Origin: Marivita geojedonensis
Lineage (GTDB): Bacteria; Pseudomonadota; Alphaproteobacteria; Rhodobacterales; Rhodobacteraceae
Length of the DNA: 58,982 nucleotides
Reading direction: 5' to 3'
Assembly: GCF_002115805.1 (NCBI RefSeq)
Contig: NZ_JFKC01000025.1
Span: 1-58,982, forward strand
The translations under genes were made by a program, and so were the position numbers. This document shows, piece by piece, positions 17,130-26,434 of the stretch; within the stretch, counting starts at the first letter, position 1, and each line of letters begins with the position of its first letter. The notes beneath the pieces are model-generated. The model saw nothing but the letters and a program-made list of their open reading frames with translations, was not told the DNA's origin and did not search any database.

Positions 17130-17930
17130 ATGTACGATGCACCCCACTACACCAGACAGGAGACCGGCGTGACGGACGTCAAAATCAAAGCCCAGGACGT
17201 GCAGGTTTATTATGGCGACAATCACGCCATCAAAGACGTGACGGTTGATATTCAGGACAAGACCGTGACGGCGTTCATCGGACCGTCGGGCTGTGGCAAA
17301 TCCACCTTTCTGCGCTGCCTGAACCGCATGAATGACACCATCGATATCTGCCGCGTCGAAGGCGATATCCGGATCGACGGCGACGACATTTACGACAAGC
17401 GCGTGGACCCGGTACAGCTGCGCGCCAAGGTGGGAATGGTGTTCCAGAAGCCGAACCCTTTCCCCAAGTCGATTTACGACAACATCGCCTACGGCCCGCG
17501 CATCCACGGCATGGCCCGCAACAAGGCCGAGATGGACGACATCGTGGAACGCGCCCTGCGTCGCGGCGCGATCTGGGATGAGGTCAAAGACCGCCTGCAA
17601 GCGCCGGGCACCGGCCTCTCCGGCGGTCAGCAACAGCGCCTCTGCATCGCCCGCGCCGTGGCAACAGAACCCGAAGTGCTGCTGATGGACGAGCCGTGCT
17701 CTGCGCTTGACCCGATTGCGACGGCCCAGGTTGAGGAACTGATCGACGAACTGCGCCAGAACTATGCGGTGGTGATCGTGACGCACTCGATGCAGCAGGC
17801 CGCCCGCGTCAGCCAGAAAACTGCGTTCTTCCACCTTGGCAATCTCGTGGAATACGACGACACTTCAAAGATTTTCACAAACCCCGAAGACAGCCGCACC
17901 GAAAGCTACATCACCGGACGGATTGGATAA
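17130..17930 (+). CDS. pstB: Phosphate ABC transporter ATPase PstB
   Basis: A 266-residue ATPase that powers the Pst importer. Visible motifs are Walker [11 protein letters not shown]-loop [12 protein letters not shown], signature [14 protein letters not shown], Walker [14 protein letters not shown] and the switch His in VTHSMQQA. It begins 15 bases after pstA. A GTG at 17169 has a better ribosome site (AGGAGA) and would give 253 residues; I keep the ATG at 17130 but the start is not settled. The end is four bases before phoU. Confidence 0.96.
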   Translation: MYDAPHYTRQETGVTDVKIKAQDVQVYYGDNHAIKDVTVDIQDKTVTAFIGPSGCGKSTFLRCLNRMNDTIDICRVEGDIRIDGDDIYDKRVDPVQLRAKVGMVFQKPNPFPKSIYDNIAYGPRIHGMARNKAEMDDIVERALRRGAIWDEVKDRLQAPGTGLSGGQQQRLCIARAVATEPEVLLMDEPCSALDPIATAQVEELIDELRQNYAVVIVTHSMQQAARVSQKTAFFHLGNLVEYDDTSKIFTNPEDSRTESYITGRIG

Positions 17931-17934
17931 GATC

Positions 17935-18666
17935 GTGACACATGAACATATCTCGAGCGCCTTCGATCGCGATCTGGAAGGCATACAGGCCCGCATCATG
18001 AAGATGGGTGGCCTTGTGGAACAGGCAATCCTCGACTCCGCGCAGGCCCTCGAAACCCGGGATCAGGAACTGGCTGAACAGGTCCGCGCCAATGACAAGG
18101 TCATCGACGAACTGGAAGAGCTTCTGAACGAGGAAGCCGCCCGCGTCATCGCGCTGCGCGCGCCCACGGCCATCGACCTCCGCGTGATCCTCTCGGTCAT
18201 GCGCATGAGCGCCAATCTCGAACGTATCGGCGACCTCGCCAAGAACCTCGCCAAGCGCAATGCGGTCCTGATGACCATGCCGGCAATCAACGGCTCTGCC
18301 GCGCAGTTGCGTCGCATGTCACGGGACGTTCAGATCATGCTCAAGGATGCGCTGGACGCGTATATTCAGCGCGACGAGGTGCTGGCCCGCGATGTGATCG
18401 AACGTGACGTGGACATCGACCAGATGTACAACACGCTCTTCCGCGAATTCCTGACCTTCATGCTCGAAGATCCCCGCAACATCACCCCCTGCATGCATCT
18501 GCATTTCATCGCAAAGAACGTGGAACGCATGGGGGATCACGTCACATCGATCGCCGAGCAGGTCGTGTTCCTCGTCACCGGCGAGAAACCGGAAGAGCCC
18601 CGCCAGAAAGAGGACAACACTTCAACCGATGCCGACCTGTCGCATTCGGTCGAACTTGGGGACTAA
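17935..18666 (+). CDS. phoU: Phosphate signalling protein PhoU
   Basis: A 243-residue protein of two PhoU helical repeats, with ALETRDQELAEQVRANDKVI in the first and YIQRDEVLARDVIERDVDID in the second. It links Pst transport activity to PhoR and keeps the Pho regulon off when phosphate is plentiful. The longer open frame starts inside pstB. I use GTG at 17935 (VTHEHISSAFDRDLEG), four bases after the pstB stop, because relatives begin there and the nearby ATG at 17942 is out of frame. phoB follows after three bases. Confidence 0.93.
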   Translation: MTHEHISSAFDRDLEGIQARIMKMGGLVEQAILDSAQALETRDQELAEQVRANDKVIDELEELLNEEAARVIALRAPTAIDLRVILSVMRMSANLERIGDLAKNLAKRNAVLMTMPAINGSAAQLRRMSRDVQIMLKDALDAYIQRDEVLARDVIERDVDIDQMYNTLFREFLTFMLEDPRNITPCMHLHFIAKNVERMGDHVTSIAEQVVFLVTGEKPEEPRQKEDNTSTDADLSHSVELGD

Positions 18667-18669
18667 GCC

Positions 18670-19359
18670 ATGTCCGCCGGACAACCCACTGTTCTGGTCG
18701 TCGAAGACGAACCCGCACAACGCGAAGTCCTTGGCTACAACCTTGAAGCCGAGGGATTTCGTGTCGCCAAGGCAGAAAACGGCGAAGAAGCCCTGATCCT
18801 CGTCGATGAGGAACAGCCGGATATCATCGTCCTCGACTGGATGCTGCCCAATGTCTCGGGCATTGAAGTGTGCCGCCAACTCAAGACCCGCCCGGACACG
18901 CGGAACGTGCCGATCATCATGCTCTCGGCCCGCTCGGAAGAGGTGGATCGGGTGCGCGGCCTCGAGACCGGGGCGGATGACTATGTGATCAAACCCTATT
19001 CGGTGGTCGAACTGATGGCCCGTGTCCGAGCGCAGCTGCGGCGCACCCGGCCGGCCGCTGCGGGTCTGCGTCTGGAATTCGAGGACATCGTGCTGGACGC
19101 AGAAACCCACCGCGTCACCCGGGATGGCAGCGAGATCAAGCTGGGGCCGACGGAATTCCGCCTGCTGTCCACCCTGATGGAAAAACCGGGCCGTGTCTGG
19201 TCACGCGAACAACTGCTCGACCGGGTCTGGGGACGGGACATCTATGTCGATACGCGGACGGTCGATGTGCATATCGGGCGCCTGCGCAAATCGCTCACAA
19301 TGTCGGGCGGGACCGATCCCCTGCGCACCGTGCGTGGTGCCGGATATTCCCTGGGCTGA
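18670..19359 (+). CDS. phoB: Phosphate response regulator PhoB
   Basis: A 229-residue OmpR-type response regulator. The receiver domain has the acidic pair in VVEDEPAQR and the phospho-acceptor Asp56 in VLDWMLP. Lys in VIKPYS is also present. The winged-helix DNA-binding domain (about 130-228) contains LGPTEFRLLSTLMEKPGRVW and VDVHIGRLRKSL. It should bind the Pho box before pstS, closing a feedback loop, as it is the last gene of that operon. The next gene, phoR, is convergent. Confidence 0.95.
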   Translation: MSAGQPTVLVVEDEPAQREVLGYNLEAEGFRVAKAENGEEALILVDEEQPDIIVLDWMLPNVSGIEVCRQLKTRPDTRNVPIIMLSARSEEVDRVRGLETGADDYVIKPYSVVELMARVRAQLRRTRPAAAGLRLEFEDIVLDAETHRVTRDGSEIKLGPTEFRLLSTLMEKPGRVWSREQLLDRVWGRDIYVDTRTVDVHIGRLRKSLTMSGGTDPLRTVRGAGYSLG

Positions 19360-19389
19360 TCCGAACAGCTCCGAACGGCGCTGCCTCAT

Positions 19390-20439
19390 TCAGTCCTGAC
19401 GGCCATCCAGTGGCAGGATCACGGTAAAGGTACTGCCGGACCCGAAGCGGCTTTCAACCTGCAACCGTCCCCGGTGCCGGTTGACGATGTGTTTCACGAT
19501 CGCAAGGCCCAGTCCGGTGCCCCCAAGCTCCCGAGACCGGTGGCTGTCGACGCGGTAGAACCGCTCGGTCAGCCGCGGCAGATGCACCGCGTCGATCCCC
19601 GGACCGGTGTCGCTCACCTCGATCCTGACCCCCTGCCCGCGCAAACGGCTCTCGTAGTCCGGCACCCCGAGGTGCATGCGAACCGAACCGCCGCGGTTTG
19701 AATACTTGATGGCGTTCTCAACGAGGTTGGTCAGCACCTGCCGGATCTGATCGGCATCGCCGGGGACCACGACCCGCGCCTCGGGAAGATGTACGGTCAG
19801 TTCAACGCCCGCGTCCTCCGCCAACCGGGCAAGACTGTGCCGCGTCTGTTCGATCACACCACCAAGATCCACAGGATCAATGGGACGCACCCGTTCGTCT
19901 GCCTCGACACGACTGAGCGACAGAAGATCCGACACCAGCCTGTTCATCCGCTCTGCCTCGGCCCCCATGATGCCCAGAAACCGCTCCTGCGCTTTCGGGT
20001 CGTTTCGCGCCGGTCCCTGCAGGGTTTCGATGAACCCGAGCAGAGCGGTCAAAGGCGTCCGCAGCTCGTGACTGACATTGGCAACGAAATCCCGCCGCAT
20101 CTGTCCCGCCTGCTCCATCGGGGTGATGTCCTCGAAGGACACAAGGATACCCGAGCGCCCCAGCATCGGTACTGCGCCACAGGTCACGCGATAGGTGATG
20201 TCATGCTGCCCGTCATTGGTCAGGTAGCGCGTTTCCCTGCGCGTGCCGTCCTTTTGCACCTGCTCGATCGTGTCGAGCAGGATCGGCTGGCGCAGCGCCG
20301 TGATGAAGTGCCGCCCCTCGATATTCCTGCCCAGCAGGCGCTCCGCTGCCGGATTGGCTGCAAGGATCCGCTCGTCCGGTGCGATCAGCACCGCCGGGAT
20401 CCCCAAAACCATCAGAATATCGCGGGGGGCTGCCGTCAT
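19390..20439 (-). CDS. phoR: Phosphate sensor histidine kinase PhoR-like
   Basis: A 349-residue histidine kinase with a PAS domain (about 8-105), a HisKA domain with the phospho-acceptor His124 in NVSHELRTPLTALLGF, and a HATPase domain (NLVENAIKY, SDTGPGI, GGTGLGLAIVKHI). I see no membrane helix, so it is a soluble kinase, unlike the E. coli protein. The call as PhoR rests on domain order and on lying 3' to 3' with phoB. It is translated in the opposite direction, and its start overlaps the stop of the PLP enzyme by ATGA, so its expression is tied to that gene rather than to the Pho box. Confidence 0.85.
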   Translation of the reverse strand: MTAAPRDILMVLGIPAVLIAPDERILAANPAAERLLGRNIEGRHFITALRQPILLDTIEQVQKDGTRRETRYLTNDGQHDITYRVTCGAVPMLGRSGILVSFEDITPMEQAGQMRRDFVANVSHELRTPLTALLGFIETLQGPARNDPKAQERFLGIMGAEAERMNRLVSDLLSLSRVEADERVRPIDPVDLGGVIEQTRHSLARLAEDAGVELTVHLPEARVVVPGDADQIRQVLTNLVENAIKYSNRGGSVRMHLGVPDYESRLRGQGVRIEVSDTGPGIDAVHLPRLTERFYRVDSHRSRELGGTGLGLAIVKHIVNRHRGRLQVESRFGSGSTFTVILPLDGRQD

Positions 20440-21620
20440 TTCGTGGCCGCCACCGCAGCAAGCCCGGCATCAAACGCAGCGATCAGCGCGTCCGGGTCCT
20501 CAAGTCCGACAGATACGCGGAAGAAGCCTTCGGTCATTCCAAGTTTCTCACGGCCCTCGGGCGTCAGCGCCCGGTGCGACGACGAGGCCGGGTGCGACAG
20601 GGTGGTACCGACATCGCCAAGTGTCGGCGCAAACGCAATCTGGTCCGCCCCTTTCGTAAAGGCATTGGCTGCATCGCGACCACCGTCCAGTTCAAAGCTG
20701 ACCATATTGCACCCCCGCCCCTGCAACACGCCCTGTGCGCGGGCGCGGTCCGGGTGGTCTGGCCGCGTCGGATAAAGCACGCGCTTGACCATGGGCTGCG
20801 CCGCGAGGTGGTCCGCCAGACGCGCCGCCGTGGCCTCGGCCCGGTCGAACCGCAGGTCAAACGACATCAGGCCCCGCTCGGCCAGCCAGCAGTCGAACGG
20901 GCTGGGCGTCAGTCCGGTCGTGACCGCGAAATCGTAAATCGCTTTGCTCAGAGACGCATCACGGGCCGCCACCCAACCAAGGGTCACGTCGGAATGCCCG
21001 GCCAGCAGTTTGGTCACCGAATGCAGCACCACATCGGCGCCAAGCGCAAAGGGCTGAACGGCGCGCGGTGTGGTGAACGTGTTATCCACGACAAGCAGAA
21101 CGCCCTTTTCCCGACAAAGCTCTGCAATCCCATCGATATCGGCAATCCGCAGCGTCGGATTTGACACCACTTCGATTAGCACCAGTCGGGTGTTCGGCTG
21201 CAAAGCCGCCGCCACAGCCGTCACATCGGTCGGATCCGCCAAGGTCGTATCGATGCCGAGCCGGGGCAGATCGTCCCGCATCATCCGAAGCGACCGTCCA
21301 TAAAGCTGATCGCCCCCGACAACATGATCGCCGGCCTTGCACAGGCCCAGCAGAACCGCGGTCACAGCCGCCATGCCCGACCCCAGAACCAGCCCCGGTT
21401 GCGGTGCAGCCTCCATGGCGTCGATCCGGCGGGCCAGCACATCGGCATTCGGATGACCCTCGCGCGCGTAGGTGTAGCCCTCGGTCCGACCCTCGTACTG
21501 ATCGTCCAGCCGGTCCGGCGTCTCGCTCGCATAGACCACCGATGGCATGATCGGCGTGACCACCGGGGTCGACGCGCTCTCGGGCAGCCCACCGGGGCGC
21601 ATCAGGGTGCGTTTCATCAT
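20436..21620 (-). CDS. Trans-sulfuration-type PLP enzyme
   Basis: A 394-residue enzyme of the Cys/Met-metabolism PLP family (cystathionine gamma-synthase, cystathionine lyases, methionine gamma-lyase and O-acetylhomoserine sulfhydrylase). YAREGHPNADVLARRIDAME, SGMAAVTAVLLGLCKAGDHV, and the PLP lysine in SVTKLLAGHSDVTLG are present. The exact substrate cannot be set from motifs; a lyase or gamma-synthase role is likeliest. The open frame runs far upstream, but ATG at 21620 (or 21617) follows a GGAG site and the family N-terminus. It overlaps phoR and is divergent from psuK. Confidence 0.88.
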   Translation of the reverse strand: MMKRTLMRPGGLPESASTPVVTPIMPSVVYASETPDRLDDQYEGRTEGYTYAREGHPNADVLARRIDAMEAAPQPGLVLGSGMAAVTAVLLGLCKAGDHVVGGDQLYGRSLRMMRDDLPRLGIDTTLADPTDVTAVAAALQPNTRLVLIEVVSNPTLRIADIDGIAELCREKGVLLVVDNTFTTPRAVQPFALGADVVLHSVTKLLAGHSDVTLGWVAARDASLSKAIYDFAVTTGLTPSPFDCWLAERGLMSFDLRFDRAEATAARLADHLAAQPMVKRVLYPTRPDHPDRARAQGVLQGRGCNMVSFELDGGRDAANAFTKGADQIAFAPTLGDVGTTLSHPASSSHRALTPEGREKLGMTEGFFRVSVGLEDPDALIAAFDAGLAAVAATK

Positions 21621-21740
21621 TGTTGCCTGTCTCCAACCAAATCTTTGCAGCAGGCCTGCCACAAAGTCTCGACCGCAACAATGGGAGGCGCGACGGCACG
21701 TTCCGAAATCCCGGTCTTGCAACAGCGGGCAGGTCAGGCG

Positions 21741-22640
21741 ATGACACGGGATATGACGACACGCCCGGATATTCTCTGCATCGGCTCGGTCCTCTGGGAC
21801 GTGATCGGCCGTTCCGACCGCCACATGAAACACGGGGCCGATGTGCCCGGTCACATCACCCGGCTGCCCGGCGGTGTGGCGCTCAATATCGCGATGACAC
21901 TGGCGCGGTTCGATCTGACGCCCGCCCTCCTCAGCGTCGTCGGGCGTGACCCGGAGGGCGAAGAACTTGTCACCGCCTGCGAGCGCCTCGGTCTGATCAC
22001 GGATCACCTTTACCGCTCGGATGATCTGCCCACCGATCAATACATGGCGGTCGAGGGGGCGAACGGCCTGATCGCCGCGATTGCTGACGCACATTCGCTG
22101 GAACAAGCGGGCGACAAGATCCTGCGCCCCCTGATCACCGGCCCCCTCGGATTTGTAGAGGCTCCCTTCCCCGGACCCGTCGCGCTCGACGGGAACCTGA
22201 CAGAGTCGCTTCTCGACCAGATCGTGCATCATCCGGCCTTCTCACAGGCGGACCTGCGCATTGCTCCGGCTTCCCCCGGCAAGGCCGAACGGCTTCTTCC
22301 CTTCATCCGCGCAGGGCACGGCGTGCTCTACGTCAATCTCGAAGAGGCCGGCCTGCTCTGCCAAACCGAATTCGAAAGCGCACCGCAGGCCGGGGCCGCG
22401 CTGGTGGAACGGGGGGCTGCCCGCGCTCTTGTGACCGATGGCGGCAATGTGACCTGCGACGCCACCCGGGATGGCATCCTGGCGGAACGTCCGCCCGAAG
22501 TGATGGTGACCCGCGTGACCGGGGCGGGCGACACCTTCATGGCCGCTCATATCGCATCCGAACTTCGCGGCGCCGACCGCCCCACCGCGCTGCACCGCGC
22601 CCTTGCCACAGCGGCGGCCTATGTCGCCGGAGGAACCTGA
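21741..22640 (+). CDS. psuK: PfkB-family kinase, probably pseudouridine kinase
   Basis: A 299-residue sugar/nucleoside kinase of the PfkB family. CIGSVLWDVIGRSD is the N-terminal motif, PGGVALNIAMTLARF the substrate-binding part and VTRVTGAGDTFMAAH the catalytic signature with the base Asp. Next to psuG it should phosphorylate pseudouridine to pseudouridine 5'-phosphate. This assignment comes from context. The long open frame starts in the opposite gene; I use ATG at 21741 after AGGTCAGG, with ATG 21753 as alternative. The stop is one base before psuG. Confidence 0.85.
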   Translation: MTRDMTTRPDILCIGSVLWDVIGRSDRHMKHGADVPGHITRLPGGVALNIAMTLARFDLTPALLSVVGRDPEGEELVTACERLGLITDHLYRSDDLPTDQYMAVEGANGLIAAIADAHSLEQAGDKILRPLITGPLGFVEAPFPGPVALDGNLTESLLDQIVHHPAFSQADLRIAPASPGKAERLLPFIRAGHGVLYVNLEEAGLLCQTEFESAPQAGAALVERGAARALVTDGGNVTCDATRDGILAERPPEVMVTRVTGAGDTFMAAHIASELRGADRPTALHRALATAAAYVAGGT

Positions 22641-22641
22641 T

Positions 22642-23559
22642 ATGACCACCCTGCCCCTGGACATCTCCCTCGCCGTCAAAAACGCGCTGGACGCCGGTAA
22701 GCCGGTCGTGGCGCTGGAATCGACGATCATCACCCACGGTATGCCCTGGCCGCAGAACCTCGAAACGGCCCGTGCCATCGAGGCCACGGTGCGCGAGGCC
22801 GGTGCCGAACCCGCAACCATCGCGGTGATCGACGGGCGGCTCTGCGTCGGTCTGAGCGCAGACCAGCTGGAGGCACTTGCACAGGCCAAACAGGTCGCAA
22901 AGCTTAGCCGCGCCGATATGGCTGTGTGCATTGCGCGCGGCGGTACAGGGGCGACCACCGTGGCCGCCACCATGATTGCCGCTCATATTGCCGGGATCGA
23001 GGTCTTCGCCACCGGCGGAATCGGCGGCGTGCATCGCGGCGCGGATCAGAGCTTTGACATCTCCGCCGACCTGCAGGAACTGTCGCAGACCCCAGTGACC
23101 GTAGTGGCCGCAGGTGCCAAAGCCATTCTGGACCTGCCCAAGACCCTCGAAGTGCTGGAAACCCTTGGCGTTCCGGTCATGGCCTACGGTCAGGACAGCC
23201 TGCCTGCGTTCTGGTCCCGTGCCTCGACACTGAAAGCGCCGCTGCGCGCTGACACACCCTCCGAAATCGCCCGCGCGCACAGGATGCGCCGCGCTCTCGG
23301 TCTGCCCGGAGGCCAACTGATCGCCAATCCGATCCCGGCCGACGCCGAAATCCCCCACGCCGAAATCCACCCGATCATCACCCGCGCCACACAGGACGCC
23401 GAAGCACACGGCATCGCGGGCAAGGCGCTGACCCCCTACCTCCTGCAACGCATCTTTGAACTGACGGACGGACGCTCGCTCGACGCCAATGTCGCACTGG
23501 TGCTCAACAATGCCCGGCTGGGCGCGCAGATTGCACAGGAATTGACATCTTTGCGTTGA
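22642..23559 (+). CDS. psuG: Pseudouridine-5'-phosphate glycosidase
   Basis: A 305-residue enzyme that splits the C-C bond of pseudouridine 5'-phosphate to uracil and ribose 5-phosphate, using a Lys and a Mn2+. Family features are VVALESTIITHGMPWPQN, CIARGGTGATTVAATM, the metal and lysine region FATGGIGGVHRGADQSFDIS, and ALGLPGGQLIANPIP. Start ATG has GGAGGAA before it, and lies one base after psuK. The pair forms a complete catabolic route for pseudouridine from RNA turnover. No transporter is adjacent. Confidence 0.95.
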   Translation: MTTLPLDISLAVKNALDAGKPVVALESTIITHGMPWPQNLETARAIEATVREAGAEPATIAVIDGRLCVGLSADQLEALAQAKQVAKLSRADMAVCIARGGTGATTVAATMIAAHIAGIEVFATGGIGGVHRGADQSFDISADLQELSQTPVTVVAAGAKAILDLPKTLEVLETLGVPVMAYGQDSLPAFWSRASTLKAPLRADTPSEIARAHRMRRALGLPGGQLIANPIPADAEIPHAEIHPIITRATQDAEAHGIAGKALTPYLLQRIFELTDGRSLDANVALVLNNARLGAQIAQELTSLR

Positions 23560-23641
23560 AAACCAGGCTGATGCGCCCTGCGCCCATTGTAGAGCCGTGC
23601 CGAACTTCCTACCTTCGCAAAGAACCAGTCACGGACAATCT

Positions 23642-24322
23642 ATGACGACCCTATTCGATCCAGAGCGGCGCAAACCCAGCCTGTTCTCGCGGTTGCGCGC
23701 CAGCTTTCTGACCGGCATCGTCGTGATCGCGCCGGTCAGTCTGACCATCTGGCTCATCTGGTCGATCATGGGCTGGGTTGACGGATTTGTGCTTCCGCTG
23801 GTGCCCAGCCGCTTCAATCCGGAACAGTATATCGGCATCAACCTGCGTGGCGTGGGTGTGATCATCTTTCTTCTGTTCACCATCTTTGTCGGATGGGTGG
23901 CCAAGGGGCTGATCGGACGGTCACTGATCCGCTTTGCCGAAAGCCTCGTTGAACGGATGCCCGTGGTCCGGTCGATCTACAGCGGCGTGAAACAGATTGC
24001 CGAGACGATCTTTGCCCAGTCGGAACGCAATTTCGAAAAAGCCTGCCTCATCCAATATCCCCGGAAAGGGATCTGGGCCATCGGGTTCATTTCGACCGGG
24101 GCCAAGGGTGAAATCGCGCAGCGCGCCGAAACGATGGGAAACCTTATTTCGGTGTTCGTGCCCACGACACCCAACCCGACTTCGGGTTTCCTGCTCTTCT
24201 TTCCCGAAGAGGACGTGATCGAACTCGACATGACCATCGAGGACGCCGCCAAGCTGGTGATCTCGGCCGGGCTGGTCTACCCCAACGCCAAAGACCCGAC
24301 CCAACCCGCCAAGGCTGCTTAA
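23642..24322 (+). CDS. DUF502 family membrane protein
   Basis: A 226-residue inner-membrane protein of the DUF502 family, with LRASFLTGIVVIAPVSLTIW in the first helix (about 15-40), a second helix (about 65-90, VGVIIFLLFTIFVGWVAKGL) and a soluble C-terminal domain (SIYSGVKQIAETIFA, VFVPTTPNPTSGFLLF). Function is unknown. ATG at 23642 fits the family start better than the upstream frame to 23597. The gene is alone between psuG and the antiporter. Confidence 0.9.
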   Translation: MTTLFDPERRKPSLFSRLRASFLTGIVVIAPVSLTIWLIWSIMGWVDGFVLPLVPSRFNPEQYIGINLRGVGVIIFLLFTIFVGWVAKGLIGRSLIRFAESLVERMPVVRSIYSGVKQIAETIFAQSERNFEKACLIQYPRKGIWAIGFISTGAKGEIAQRAETMGNLISVFVPTTPNPTSGFLLFFPEEDVIELDMTIEDAAKLVISAGLVYPNAKDPTQPAKAA

Positions 24323-24419
24323 TAATTTCGGCTGAGGACCTTGACGCAGCCATTGGCGCTGCACAGGTCTAGAACACGTCTCGCAGCGGTTGTGCACGCG
24401 ACACGGTGGGGAATTTCCG

Positions 24420-25337
24420 GTGGATGTTGTCTTGGTGTTGTTCGGGCTGGCAGCCTTGCTGTTCGGCGGCGATGCCCTCGTGCGGGGTGCCGTCGGGGTG
24501 GCCCGCCGGTTTGGCGTGTCGCCTCTGGTCATCGGTCTGACGCTGGTCGGTTTCGGCACCTCTGCACCCGAACTCGTAACGTCGCTCAGCGCCGCGCTCT
24601 CCGGTGCCCCGGCCATTTCACTGGGCAACGTTGTGGGCAGCAACATCGCTAACATTCTTCTGATCCTCGGTCTGGCCGCGCTGGTCCGCCCGGTTGTCGC
24701 ACACATGCCGGCCCTGCCGCGCGAAGCGGCTTGGGTCGGCGGCTCTGCCCTTCTGCTTGCGGCCCTGTCGCTCAGTGGTCAGGTCGCAACATGGGCGGGC
24801 GCAGGTCTTCTGGCCCTGCTCGCAGCCTATCTCTGGGGCGCATTCCGCAGCTCCCACGCGCCGGATGACGACCTGTCCATCCCGGCAGACCCGCTTGCCG
24901 GTGCCGCTCTGCGCCTGATCGCAGGGATGGCCCTGACCATCGCAGGCGCCATCGCGCTGGTGGACGGCGCAACCGGCATCGCGCGCGGCTACGGCGTGCC
25001 CGAGGCTGTGATCGGCCTGACACTGGTGGCCGTCGGCACGTCGCTGCCCGAACTCGCCACATCGGTCATCGCCGCGCGACGCGGCCAATCGGATGTCGCT
25101 CTGGGCAATATCCTTGGCTCCGGCATCTTCAACATCCTCGGCATCCTCGGCACCACCGCGCTGGTCGCGCCGCTGCCGATGGACCCGGTCATCAGCCGCG
25201 ACATCTGGATCATGCTCGGCACAACCGCGCTTCTTCTGGCCCTGCTGTTCTGGCGCGCCCGGATCAGCCGCCTGTCTGGATCTGCCTTCCTCGCGCTTTA
25301 TGCGGGTTACATGGCCTGGCTCAGCCAAACATTCTGA
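24420..25337 (+). CDS. Calcium/sodium antiporter of the CaCA family
   Basis: A 305-residue inner-membrane exchanger with two inverted repeats of five helices. The ion-binding alpha motifs are VGFGTSAPELVTSLSAAL and VAVGTSLPELATSVIAA, each followed by the SNIAN/SGIFNI pieces. It matches the YrbG/CaxA-type Na+/Ca2+ exchangers. I use GTG at 24420 (VDVVLVLFGLAALLFGGDAL) after a GTGGGGA ribosome site; the frame starts at an ATG 30 bases earlier without such a site. Its end overlaps the convergent patatin gene by 17 bases. Confidence 0.93.
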   Translation: MDVVLVLFGLAALLFGGDALVRGAVGVARRFGVSPLVIGLTLVGFGTSAPELVTSLSAALSGAPAISLGNVVGSNIANILLILGLAALVRPVVAHMPALPREAAWVGGSALLLAALSLSGQVATWAGAGLLALLAAYLWGAFRSSHAPDDDLSIPADPLAGAALRLIAGMALTIAGAIALVDGATGIARGYGVPEAVIGLTLVAVGTSLPELATSVIAARRGQSDVALGNILGSGIFNILGILGTTALVAPLPMDPVISRDIWIMLGTTALLLALLFWRARISRLSGSAFLALYAGYMAWLSQTF

Positions 25338-26352
25338 CAAGATCCGCCGTCTGCCGTCGGCCCAGATCCTGTTTGTGATCTGCAAGAAACGCGCCTGCGG
25401 CATGACGGCCCGCAGCCTTGAGATCCGCAATCACCGAAGGCACCGGAACCAGCTTCGTCGCCACAGACAGATCGTTCATCAGGTCGTCATCGGCGATCAT
25501 GTGAACCCGCATGTTTTTCATCGCGCCTTCCCGCACCGCGCCTTCGGCAATCAGACGCTGCACGAATTCGATGGCCCGCAACTCTCTCAAGAGCGAGGAA
25601 TTGAAACTGATTTCGTTGATCCGGTTCTGAATTTCGTTCGGCATCACCGGCACGGCGTCGCGCTCGAGCGGGTTGATGTTCACGATCACCACATCATCGG
25701 GCAGATCGCCATGGAACAGAGGAAACAGCGCGGGATTTCCGGTATAGCCCCCGTCCCAGAACGCTTCGAGTGTTCCGGTCTGGGGATCCTCCACCTCGAC
25801 CGCCTGAAACAGGGTCGGCAAGCAGGCCGAGGCGAGAATGCTCTTCGTGCTGATCGCATCCCCTTCGAAAATCCGCACTTTGCCGTCCCGCACCTGTGTT
25901 GCACAGACAAAGAATTTCGGGCCGTCCTTTGCGCAGACCCGGTCGAAATCGAACTGCGCCACGATCTTTTCCAGCGGATTCTCGTAAAGCGGCCCCCAGG
26001 CATAGGGAGACATCATCCTCCCAAATGTATCGCCAAGCAGGTAAGCGGGCGAAAACTCGATGCTCTTGCTCACCACACCCGGCGTCGGCAGCCAGGCCTG
26101 CATCCATTTCGGAACAGCCATGTCATCAAGCCGCGCCACCTGTGACCAGAGCCAGTCCAGAGTGTCGCGCGCGCCCTCCCGACCATTGACCAGCCACCCT
26201 GATTTGAGTGCGGCCCCATTCAGGGCACCGGCAGACGTCCCGGTGATCGCCGCGATCTCGATATCCTCTTCTTCAAGAAGACGGTCCAGCACACCCCAGG
26301 TGAACGCACCATGCGCGCCACCGCCCTGAAGCGCAAGATTGATGGCCACCAT
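25321..26352 (-). CDS. Patatin-like phospholipase
   Basis: A 343-residue lipid acyl hydrolase with the oxyanion motif GGGAHGAF at the N-terminus, the nucleophile serine in GTSAG, and the catalytic Asp in DGGYTGNPA. The family may act on phospholipids or on polyhydroxyalkanoate granules. It lies 82 bases downstream of the 3-hydroxybutyrate dehydrogenase gene on the same strand, a pairing common in Rhodobacteraceae. That context hints at polyhydroxybutyrate or lipid turnover, which is inference. No signal peptide is seen. Confidence 0.92.
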   Translation of the reverse strand: MVAINLALQGGGAHGAFTWGVLDRLLEEEDIEIAAITGTSAGALNGAALKSGWLVNGREGARDTLDWLWSQVARLDDMAVPKWMQAWLPTPGVVSKSIEFSPAYLLGDTFGRMMSPYAWGPLYENPLEKIVAQFDFDRVCAKDGPKFFVCATQVRDGKVRIFEGDAISTKSILASACLPTLFQAVEVEDPQTGTLEAFWDGGYTGNPALFPLFHGDLPDDVVIVNINPLERDAVPVMPNEIQNRINEISFNSSLLRELRAIEFVQRLIAEGAVREGAMKNMRVHMIADDDLMNDLSVATKLVPVPSVIADLKAAGRHAAGAFLADHKQDLGRRQTADLVRMFG

Positions 26353-26434
26353 GGCGAACCTGCTCCTTCATCTTGCCCCTGAACTCCGGGGAGCGCGAGG
26401 GGCTGGCCCCTCGCATCATGCGACCGGGTGCGCC

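Noticed and set aside
16449-17834. 461-codon minus-strand frame over pstA and pstB
   Set aside because: Antisense to complete transporter genes; no family features.
20436-22232. 598-codon frame of the PLP enzyme
   Set aside because: The first 204 codons are antisense to psuK and match nothing; a ribosome site and family start support 21620.
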